The position numbers and the translations under genes were made by a program. From the NCBI GenBank assembly GCA_934667125.1, contig CAKULF010000001.1, forward strand, positions 310,001 to 374,000: a stretch of 64,000 nt of DNA. Direction: 5' to 3'. The stretch is from an uncultured Candidatus Melainabacteria bacterium (GTDB lineage Bacteria; Cyanobacteriota; Vampirovibrionia; Gastranaerophilales; Gastranaerophilaceae). Below are positions 42,699-49,675 of this stretch, piece after piece; position 1 is the first letter of the stretch, and every line of letters begins with the position of its first letter. The notes under the pieces were generated by a model that was given only the letters and a program-made list of their open reading frames with translations, ran no database searches and had not been told where the DNA came from.

Positions 42699-42961
42699 TT
42701 AAACATTTTTAATAATTCACTTTCAATTCTTTCAATTTCTTCTTGATTGTTAAATTTTAGTGCACCCCTTAATCTTTTTTTCTTAATTAAATTCTTAACA
42801 CATTCAAGATTTTTACAAACATATAGGCTTCTGCCTAAAACCTTGGAGGACGGGTTAAGAGAGAGATTATTTTCATCAATTTTTGTTATTTTAATTAAAT
42901 TAGCTCTATCAAATTTATTTCTACAACTTTGACAAAGCCTTTCAACTATTTGTTTTTCCAC
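42695..42961 (-). CDS. ylxR: YlxR-family RNA-binding protein (DUF448)
   Basis: This is an 88-residue YlxR/RnpM-type protein, which binds nucleic acid through a basic surface. Family features are R-L-C-Q-S-C-R at the start (usually R-x-C-V-x-C), G-R-S-L-Y-V-C and the basic end K-K-K-R-L-R-G-A-L-K. It normally lies between nusA and infB. Here it follows a methyltransferase gene instead (7-nt gap), so the usual operon is broken. Confidence 0.8.
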   Translation of the reverse strand: MEKQIVERLCQSCRNKFDRANLIKITKIDENNLSLNPSSKVLGRSLYVCKNLECVKNLIKKKRLRGALKFNNQEEIERIESELLKMFN

Positions 42962-42968
42962 TTTCCAC

Positions 42969-43847
42969 CTACTTAATAGCCTTAATTAGAGCAACTTTTG
43001 CCTCAACTGTTATTTCTTTTCCATTCAAAGCATTTGAAACTTCAGCAATAAAATTATCCACTTTCTTTTCTTCAAAAAACTCTAAATACCTTTCTTTCAT
43101 TGTCTTTTGGTCGGGTGCAGGAGGAGCAACAAACCACTGTAAGATGTTTTCTTTTAGTGGAATGTAGGTTGAAGAAGTTGTTTGAGTATCAATATTTATG
43201 TTTTCAAAACCTGAATTTTTAAGATTTTCTTCAAGAGTAATGGAATTAAAATTAACCAAAGGATCGTTTTTTCGCTCCATAAAATCTTTTTCAGCGTTTT
43301 TAAAATCATTATAATCAGATACATCATTTTCACTCAAAAGCTCGTAATATCTTGTGTTTTGAGAAATTATCGGCTCAAAAGCGCAATATCTTCCGCCCTT
43401 TTTTAAAACTCTGAATAATTCATCAAATGCAGGCTGCTTTTCAACAATATGAACCAACACAGAACGTGTCATGGCACAATCTAAGATGTTATCTTTTAAA
43501 TTGATTTTTGCTATATCGGACTTTAAAAATTCCACATCAGACGGAGTCGAAGAGGATTTTAAGATTTTTTCGCATTCATCAAGGCAATCTTGGAATTTAT
43601 CGGAAAAAATTAATTTAACTCTATCTTCAAATTTTTCCAATACTCCAAAACCCAATAATCCGCTTCCACAGCCAAAATCAGCCACATATTCGCCATTTTT
43701 TATATCAGCAAGCTCTAAAACTTTATTTCTGATTAAAATAAGCCAATTAATTGTTTGCTGTTTTTGAACTTCGCTCATATATGAAAATCTTGTCGTAGCA
43801 AGCCATTGCGACCAATTTTTACAAATATTACTCAAATTTTCCTCCAA
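42969..43847 (-). CDS. Class I SAM-dependent methyltransferase
   Basis: This is a 292-residue methyltransferase. Motif I is 'VADFGCGSGLLGFGVLEKF' (from residue 55). A motif II/III-like acidic end is seen at I-F-S-D-K-F. The later segment 'LDCAMTRSVLVHIVEKQPAF' and 'LFRVLKKGGRYCAFEP' is of the UbiE/Methyltransf_11 type. The substrate is unknown. Upstream of ylxR, same direction. Confidence 0.82.
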   Translation of the reverse strand: MEENLSNICKNWSQWLATTRFSYMSEVQKQQTINWLILIRNKVLELADIKNGEYVADFGCGSGLLGFGVLEKFEDRVKLIFSDKFQDCLDECEKILKSSSTPSDVEFLKSDIAKINLKDNILDCAMTRSVLVHIVEKQPAFDELFRVLKKGGRYCAFEPIISQNTRYYELLSENDVSDYNDFKNAEKDFMERKNDPLVNFNSITLEENLKNSGFENINIDTQTTSSTYIPLKENILQWFVAPPAPDQKTMKERYLEFFEEKKVDNFIAEVSNALNGKEITVEAKVALIKAIK

Positions 43848-43935
43848 ACGTAGTATTTAAAATACATTTCATGATTTTTGGGTATTATACATTTATAATT
43901 ATAGTGTAATTAGGGATATTAGTAAAATTATAAAT

Positions 43936-45540
43936 ATGCTAGAAGAAACAAATTTATCATTACAACAGCACATAAATTATCTTAATATGATGTTTGAAGT
44001 AAGCTCTATAGCTAATCAAACGGATGATGTGTATGAATTAGTAGAAAAAACGGCTCAATATATTGATAACGTTATAAAAGCAGAAGATATAACGTTTTAT
44101 TTGCTTGATGATCAGCACTATAAGTGCGTTTATACCAATCAACAAGTCAGAAATAATGAGTTTTTTGAATGCGAAGAAGGGAAAAGCGCTTTTTGGGAAA
44201 ATTCTGTTTCAAAAATTATTGAAGTTAAAGACCCGCAATATACTGGGCTTATTCAATCATTTTTAGAATATAACAATATTCAAGAGCTTCACCCGACTCA
44301 CGTTAGAGTTTTTACATACAAACAAGTTCCGGTTTGCTTTTGTTTTATAAAGGAAAGTCCTGAAGATCCTATAAAAGAAGAGCAATTAAGCAATTTGAAT
44401 GCTGTTTTTGATTATCTTGAACCGATAATAGGAAAACTTCATAAAAAAATTAAACAAAATAAGGAAATATCCGAGCTTCAAAAATCGCTTCATAATATTT
44501 CAATTTTGTACAATATTTCTCAAGCAGTTAATTTCATTGATGACCTTAAAAGGCTTTTGCAAGTTATTATTCAAAAAGCTCTTATCACGCTTGACGCTGA
44601 AAAAGGGTCATTAATGTTATATGATTATTCGATTAACGCTCTGCAAGTTAGAATTGTTAGCGGTTTGAAAGATAAAAAATTAGAAGAAGCTATCAATAAT
44701 GGAGCTGTTCAATGTGCCAAAATCGAAATAGGAGAAGGCATTGCAGGAACAGTATTTTTAGAAAGAAAACCAATTATTACAAACCTGGGTTCAGCCGACC
44801 CTCGTTTTATTGTTAAAGAATTTATGCCTAATACAAAATCGCTTCTTTGTGTTCCATTGATTGCAAAAGGCGAAGTAATCGGCGTAATCAACATTACAAA
44901 TAAAAAACACAATAAATTATTCAATCAAAAAGATTTAGAATTTATCACATCTTTAGCAAACCAAGCAGCTATAGCTATTGATAATGCTAAGTTATATGAG
45001 CTTGCAACAAAAGATGGTATGACAAAATTATACATTTATAGACACTTCTACACACTTCTTGAAAACGAAATCAGAAGATGTTCAAGATATAAAAGAAATG
45101 CGTCTTTAATTATGATGGATATTGATAATTTTAAACGTATAAATGATACTTACGGACACTTAACGGGTGACATTATCTTGAAACGCCTTGCTGCAACTCT
45201 TCAAGAAACAGTAAGAAAAATTGATATTCCGGCTCGTTACGGCGGAGAGGAATTTGTTGTAATTCTTCCTGAAACAGACAAAAAAGATGCTTGCGTTATA
45301 GCCGAAAGAATTAGACAAAACGTTGAAAAAATAACTGTTCAAGTTAACGAAACAGAAACATTATCCCCAAGCATTTCTATCGGTGTTGCACAATTTTCAA
45401 CCGACGGACAAGAGCCGAAAGAATTGATTAACGCAGCTGATACAGCTTTATATTTTTCAAAACACAACGGAAAAAATATGGTTTCTATTTACGAAAAAGA
45501 TGGAAGCTATAAATATGAACCCGAAAATATCGAGCTGTAG
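43936..45540 (+). CDS. GAF-GAF-GGDEF diguanylate cyclase
   Basis: This is a 534-residue soluble signalling enzyme that would make cyclic di-GMP. A degenerate GAF-like domain (about 15-165), a short coiled coil (about 170-190), a second clear GAF domain (about 195-350, with G-E-G-I-A-G-T-V-F) and a GGDEF domain (about 365-525) follow in order. The active site is G-G-E-E-F (436-440). An RxxD inhibitory site (R-K-I-D, 427-430) sits exactly five residues upstream, so product feedback is expected. N-F-K-R-I-N-D-T-Y-G-H is intact. No EAL or PilZ gene is near. Confidence 0.92.
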   Translation: MLEETNLSLQQHINYLNMMFEVSSIANQTDDVYELVEKTAQYIDNVIKAEDITFYLLDDQHYKCVYTNQQVRNNEFFECEEGKSAFWENSVSKIIEVKDPQYTGLIQSFLEYNNIQELHPTHVRVFTYKQVPVCFCFIKESPEDPIKEEQLSNLNAVFDYLEPIIGKLHKKIKQNKEISELQKSLHNISILYNISQAVNFIDDLKRLLQVIIQKALITLDAEKGSLMLYDYSINALQVRIVSGLKDKKLEEAINNGAVQCAKIEIGEGIAGTVFLERKPIITNLGSADPRFIVKEFMPNTKSLLCVPLIAKGEVIGVINITNKKHNKLFNQKDLEFITSLANQAAIAIDNAKLYELATKDGMTKLYIYRHFYTLLENEIRRCSRYKRNASLIMMDIDNFKRINDTYGHLTGDIILKRLAATLQETVRKIDIPARYGGEEFVVILPETDKKDACVIAERIRQNVEKITVQVNETETLSPSISIGVAQFSTDGQEPKELINAADTALYFSKHNGKNMVSIYEKDGSYKYEPENIEL

Positions 45541-45579
45541 GGTTTTGTTTGAATATTAAATCTATGCTAATATAACGAT

Positions 45580-45993
45580 ATGAAAAAAGAAGAATTAAGT
45601 TTAACAAATTTAAAAAACGCTATTGATTCGCTTATTGAAAGCTCATCCGCCTATAAATCCAACGAAGATGAAAAGATGAGGGGGTTTATTGAAGATTCTT
45701 GCGTTAAGAGGTTTGAATTTACGGTTGAAACTTCTTGGAAAATTATGAAAAAATTTTTAAAGCTTGAATACGGCAAAAGCGATGCTGAGCTTACTATGAA
45801 CAATATTTTTAGGTTTATGGAGGGTTATAATTTAATTTCTTCTTGGGAAAGTTGGAAGAATTATTATAACCATAGAAACAATACAAGCCACGAATACAAT
45901 CAAGATAAAGCGCAAGAAACACTAAAACTTGTTGATTCATTAATTAAAGATTCCAATGAGTTATATAATAATATATCTAAAAAACTGGATTAA
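45580..45993 (+). CDS. hepT: HepT-type HEPN RNase toxin (HI0074 family)
   Basis: This is a 137-residue helical HEPN protein of the HI0074 (nucleotidyltransferase substrate-binding) family. It has 'CVKRFEFTVETSWKIMKKFL' and the catalytic R-x4-H-x-Y motif (R99, H104, Y106 in H-R-N-N-T-S-H-E-Y). In type VII toxin-antitoxin pairs this protein is an RNase, and the tyrosine is AMPylated by MntA. It is followed after one base by the matching mntA. The motif is intact, so the system could be active. Confidence 0.88.
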   Translation: MKKEELSLTNLKNAIDSLIESSSAYKSNEDEKMRGFIEDSCVKRFEFTVETSWKIMKKFLKLEYGKSDAELTMNNIFRFMEGYNLISSWESWKNYYNHRNNTSHEYNQDKAQETLKLVDSLIKDSNELYNNISKKLD

Positions 45994-45994
45994 A

Positions 45995-46288
45995 ATGATA
46001 AAAGGCATAAATAAAAAAGAAGAAAATATAATTAAAAATATTCTAAAAGACTATCAAAAAGACTTTACTTTTTATTATTATGGCTCAAGAGTTAAAGGAA
46101 CGCACGAAAAAACCTCTGATTTAGATATTCTAATTAAAGGCAAAGACAAAATGCCTTTAGCAACCCTAGAAGAGCTAAAAGAAAAATTCGATAGCAGCTT
46201 TTTACCGTTTGTTGTTAATTTTTCAGATTACAATTCAATAACAAAAGAGTTTTATAATTTAATTCAAAAAGATTTAGTTATAGTATAA
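45995..46288 (+). CDS. mntA: MntA-type minimal nucleotidyltransferase antitoxin (HI0073 family)
   Basis: This is a 97-residue minimal nucleotidyltransferase. The signature G-S-x10-D-x-D is exact in 'GSRVKGTHEKTSDLDILIKG', with a third acidic residue likely in the later D-S-S-F region or at F-S-D-Y. It would inactivate HepT by adding AMP. ATG 45995 is one base after the hepT stop. A longer frame starting at 45956 would overlap hepT and is not needed. Confidence 0.87.
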   Translation: MIKGINKKEENIIKNILKDYQKDFTFYYYGSRVKGTHEKTSDLDILIKGKDKMPLATLEELKEKFDSSFLPFVVNFSDYNSITKEFYNLIQKDLVIV

Positions 46289-46422
46289 ATACTCATAGTT
46301 TTCAACCCGAACGGGCGCAAAGCGTCTTATTTTAAAACTGCACAACAATTCAAAGAAAATTTTTAACATACATTTCTCACACTAACTATATTTATATAAA
46401 GTATTTTTCTGTAAAAAAATTG

Positions 46423-47118
46423 CTAGTACATTTCAATTATTTTTTCAATTGAAGATTTTGCAAGCGAAAATATTTCATCCATTTGTTCTTTTTCAAACGG
46501 AGTGCCCTCTGCGGTTGTTTGAAATTCAATGATTTTACCGCTTGAAGTTAAAACGATATTAGAATCAACTTGAGCAGAAGAATCTTCAACATAACATAAA
46601 TCAACCATAACCGAATTATTCACAATGCCGGCACTTATTGCTCCGATTGGCTCTATTATAGGGTTTTCATCAATTAAACCTTGAGTTAATAATTTTTCAA
46701 CCATAATTTTAACAGCTACAAAAGCTCCGCAAATTGAAGCCGTCCTTGTTCCGCCATCAGCTTGAATAACATCAGCATCTATTATAAATGTTTTTCCTTT
46801 AATTTTAGTCAAATCAAGGCAAGCTCGAAGCGAACGTCCGATTAATCTTTGAATTTCTTGGGTTCTGCCTGATACTTTTGTTCTTTCTCTTTGACAGCGA
46901 ATTGATGTACTAGAGGGTAAAAGAGAATATTCAGCAGAAAGCCATCCTTCGGGAGAGTCTTTATCCATCCATTTTGGAATAGCATTTTCAAAATTAGCAC
47001 AAACAATAACTTTTGTATCGCCAAATTCAACCAAAACGCTACCTAAGGCGTTTTTTGTATAGTCTTTTGTAAATTTAATTGGGCGTAATTGGTCGTTTCT
47101 TCTTCCGTCTATTCTCAT
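46423..47118 (-). CDS. rph: Ribonuclease PH
   Basis: This is a phosphorolytic 3'-5' exoribonuclease of 231 residues that trims tRNA 3' ends. Signatures are 'RIDGRRNDQLRPIKFTKDYT', A-E-Y-S-L-L-P-S-S-T, the phosphate-binding 'QEIQRLIGRSLRACLDL', I-D-A-D-V-I-Q-A-D-G-G-T-R-T and C-Y-V-E-D-S. Complete. A GGAG ribosome binding site precedes ATG 47118. Divergent from the cupin gene. Confidence 0.95.
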   Translation of the reverse strand: MRIDGRRNDQLRPIKFTKDYTKNALGSVLVEFGDTKVIVCANFENAIPKWMDKDSPEGWLSAEYSLLPSSTSIRCQRERTKVSGRTQEIQRLIGRSLRACLDLTKIKGKTFIIDADVIQADGGTRTASICGAFVAVKIMVEKLLTQGLIDENPIIEPIGAISAGIVNNSVMVDLCYVEDSSAQVDSNIVLTSSGKIIEFQTTAEGTPFEKEQMDEIFSLAKSSIEKIIEMY

Positions 47119-47246
47119 ATTTTCTCCTTTTTATGACTTAAATATAACATAAAAGACAATTTAAAATTAACAAAAAATCCAATTAAATTGAAGTTAAAAA
47201 AAATTATAGTAACAATATAAATCCTCAACTCTTCTGATTGCTATTC

Positions 47247-47270
47247 CCCTGCGTTTTGCAGGGTTTTTTT
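47247..47270 (+). terminator. Terminator-like hairpin in the cupin gene leader
   Basis: The stem CCCTGC / GCAGGG (47247-47252, 47258-47263) with a 5-nt loop is followed by seven Ts, only 17 nt before ATG 47288. The nearest upstream gene on this strand is mntA, about 960 nt back. It therefore marks either an attenuated leader with a -10 near 47205, or the end of a short RNA. Confidence 0.7.
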
Positions 47271-47287
47271 AAAGAAAGGAATAAAAG

Positions 47288-47605
47288 ATGAACTACTATG
47301 AGATTTACGGTTTAAAAGATTTGGTTAAATATAAAGATGACGAATTTGATAAGAAAATCATTTTAAAAGACGACAAAAAAATGTTATTGTTGTTTGCGCT
47401 TAAGGAAAATCAATTCATTGGAACACATATATCCGAAACGGACGCTATTATAACGGTTTTAGAGGGTGAAGTTAAGTTTGATTTATTTGATGAAGATAAA
47501 AAAGATAGAATTTTAAAAACGGGGGATATTTTGAAATTTGAAAAAATGGAAAAACATAGCGTTATAGCGCTTAAAAATTCTAAGTTTTTGGTTATTCGTA
47601 TATAA
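47288..47605 (+). CDS. Cupin-domain protein
   Basis: This is a 105-residue single cupin. Beta-strand motifs 'TDAIITVLEGEVKFDLFDED', L-K-T-G-D-I-L-K-F and M-E-K-H-S-V-I-A-L are typical. Only some of the usual metal-binding His/Glu residues are present (H57-like and the K-H-S histidine), so metal binding is uncertain. AAAGGA precedes ATG 47288. Its leader contains a terminator-like hairpin, suggesting conditional expression. The role is unknown. Confidence 0.78.
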   Translation: MNYYEIYGLKDLVKYKDDEFDKKIILKDDKKMLLLFALKENQFIGTHISETDAIITVLEGEVKFDLFDEDKKDRILKTGDILKFEKMEKHSVIALKNSKFLVIRI

Positions 47606-47610
47606 TTTAA

Positions 47611-47632
47611 AAGGCTCTAAATTTAGAGCCTT
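47611..47632. terminator. Palindromic terminator after the cupin gene
   Basis: A perfect 22-bp palindrome with AAGGCTCTAAA as its left half begins 6 nt after the stop. The T-tract following it is weak, so termination strength is uncertain. Confidence 0.5.
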
Positions 47633-47730
47633 CTTAGCGAGGCTTTTTTGGCATTATTCAAACTTCTTAATATTTTTTCCATACTATTCTTGCTTATAGT
47701 AAAATATTTACATAAGTCAAGGAGATAAAA

Positions 47731-48282
47731 ATGAATATAGCACCGGTTAGGTTTTACAATAATTTTAAAAATACAAATTTCACATCTAAAAAACAAGAGC
47801 AAAATCCGACTCAAGGGAAAAATATAGTTGTTTTATATGACAATGCCGCAGCTGAAGCCATTAAAAATAACGCAATAGCAGGATTTGACTCAATCAGACT
47901 ATCCATTCAAGCAAAAGGCGACGAGATATTTGAAACTTATAAAGACAATATGGACTTTTTGCCACTTATGTTGGCTTACAGTGTAAAAGTAATAGATGAA
48001 AATCATCAAGCTTTTGGATTTGACGAAGAAACCAACACAGCCGGCATTATTGCAATCAATGATAAAAATAAAATGTATGGCACATATTTAGAAAATTGCG
48101 CAATTTTAGACGATAATTCAATTGAAGCAAGCATTGCTTATAATATCAATGATGATAAAAGCGTTGATTATTATGATGGCGAAATTATGGTTAAAGATGG
48201 TGCTATCACTTTACTAAAAGGTGAACATTGGAAATTTGACAGAAACGGAAGAGTGCTTGAATCAAGCCATTTAAACGTTTAA
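47731..48282 (+). CDS. Protein with N-terminal N-F-T-S-K motif
   Basis: This is a protein of unknown function, 183 residues. The N-terminus 'MNIAPVRFYNNFKNTNFTSK' is the clearest example of the short F-T-S-K motif in this window. The middle and C-terminus form a likely alpha/beta domain without known catalytic motifs. The segments 'CAILDDNSIEASIAYNINDD' and E-H-W-K-F-D-R-N-G-R-V-L suggest beta hairpins. A strong AAGGAGATAAAA ribosome binding site precedes ATG 47731. Single-gene transcript with a good terminator. Confidence 0.72.
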   Translation: MNIAPVRFYNNFKNTNFTSKKQEQNPTQGKNIVVLYDNAAAEAIKNNAIAGFDSIRLSIQAKGDEIFETYKDNMDFLPLMLAYSVKVIDENHQAFGFDEETNTAGIIAINDKNKMYGTYLENCAILDDNSIEASIAYNINDDKSVDYYDGEIMVKDGAITLLKGEHWKFDRNGRVLESSHLNV

Positions 48283-48295
48283 AAATATTTTAAAA

Positions 48296-48330
48296 AATAT
48301 GCACCCATCTTGATATTGCGGGTGCATATT
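48296..48330. terminator. Bidirectional terminator at the end of the glycan operon
   Basis: The 11-bp stem AATATGCACCC / GGGTGCATATT has a 13-nt loop and T/A-rich flanks. It lies between the convergent ends of the small F-T-S-K protein gene and the glycan operon. Confidence 0.85.
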
Positions 48331-48349
48331 TATAATTAATTAAATTTAC

Positions 48350-49663
48350 CTATTTTTTAATACTTTCCGCTAAATTCTTAGATTGCTTGATTATAGCGTC
48401 CATATTCAAATATTCAAACGAACCAAAACGACCGTTTAGATAAATACCTTGTTTAGCAAAGTATTCTTTTATAGCGTCCATATTTTGTCTATGTTTTAAA
48501 TCATATATTACATAGGCATATTCAAAACGTTTTAAATCGGTAAAGTTAACATCATCTTTAGAATCAATAAAACCAATTGTTTCAAGCCCTTCAATAACTT
48601 TTTGAGTCAATTCTTCGTCAGAAGCTTTATCGTTCAGGTCATTTTTTCGATATGTAATTTCTGCCATATATGTTGCAGTGCCATCTTTATGATAATTTTC
48701 ACCCATAAAATCAAGTTTTGAAATTCTATGGAATTTTACATTTTTATCTGCAACCATAAAAGCATAATTATCTCCAGCATAATCCTTACTAATGTTTACA
48801 ATGCAAATAGCAATTGAATTATAGCGAAGATTATCAGCTATATCTAAAATTTCTTGTGGTTTATTATTGTCTTCATAAATATGAGAAAATTCATTAGCAG
48901 GCATTGTAGATATAATTTTGTCGCAAGTATATTCTTTTTCAGATGTTGTAACAACAAATTTATCGCCTTGTTTTTTTGCTTTTAAAACTTTATTGTTTGT
49001 ATGGATTTTTACTTTATCGCTTAATTTAGCAATAAACGCTTTAATTAAAGCCTCTGTCCCGCCTTGTTTTGGATATGTAAAATACAATTGGTGCAAATAA
49101 CCATCGATTGTTTCGCCGTTTGCGCTTTTTAGAATATCTTCTTTTGGAGGCTTTGGAATTCTTTCAACCATTTGTGTGTCCATAAAACTTGGGTCAAACT
49201 TCCAAATTTTTTCGTTATATGGTCTTAAATAAGTATTAGTAATTCCCTCGCCAAATGTTTTTAAGAAAAACTGAAGCATATTTTTAGCTTCATAATTTTC
49301 ATAAGGATTGTGCAAAAAGCCGTTTACACAATAATCAATATCCTCTTTAGGAAGTTTTGATAAATCATTTTCAAACGGGTATTGCACAAATCTTTTTTTG
49401 TGAAGAATTCTATTTGAGCGACGATGTTTTTCGTTGTTTTCGCCCAAAAGATTATTCATTAAATCCAATATTTCTTTATCCTTTGAAAAAATAATATGAG
49501 GTCCAACGTCATATTCAATGCCATCTTTAACATAAGTACGACAAATTCCGCCTAAAGCCTCATCTTTTTCTAAAATATGAATTTCATCGATATTTTTGTC
49601 TTCTTGCAAATAATAAGCTAGTGATATAGCGGATAATCCGCCGCCTAATATTGTGTAGTTCAT
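48350..49663 (-). CDS. FAD-dependent amine-oxidase / UDP-galactopyranose-mutase-like protein
   Basis: This is a 437-residue flavoprotein. The dinucleotide-binding loop is 'YTILGGGLSAISLAYYL', then L-E-K-D-E-A-L-G-G-I-C-R-T and Y-D-V-G-P-H-I-I-F, as in the UDP-galactopyranose mutase / protoporphyrinogen-oxidase-like group. The region 'YLRPYNEKIWKFDPSFMD' is typical of the glycan-cluster subgroup. It might make a furanose nucleotide sugar or act on a sugar or lipid intermediate. Last gene of the operon, 12 nt after the ABC fusion gene, followed by a terminator. Confidence 0.75.
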   Translation of the reverse strand: MNYTILGGGLSAISLAYYLQEDKNIDEIHILEKDEALGGICRTYVKDGIEYDVGPHIIFSKDKEILDLMNNLLGENNEKHRRSNRILHKKRFVQYPFENDLSKLPKEDIDYCVNGFLHNPYENYEAKNMLQFFLKTFGEGITNTYLRPYNEKIWKFDPSFMDTQMVERIPKPPKEDILKSANGETIDGYLHQLYFTYPKQGGTEALIKAFIAKLSDKVKIHTNNKVLKAKKQGDKFVVTTSEKEYTCDKIISTMPANEFSHIYEDNNKPQEILDIADNLRYNSIAICIVNISKDYAGDNYAFMVADKNVKFHRISKLDFMGENYHKDGTATYMAEITYRKNDLNDKASDEELTQKVIEGLETIGFIDSKDDVNFTDLKRFEYAYVIYDLKHRQNMDAIKEYFAKQGIYLNGRFGSFEYLNMDAIIKQSKNLAESIKK

Positions 49664-49675
49664 TTATTTCTCCTG

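Noticed and set aside
46289..46422. Short inverted sequences after mntA (CCCGAACGGG and nearby)
   Set aside because: Stems are too short and loops too small for a credible terminator. They may be a decayed palindromic repeat, but nothing more can be said.
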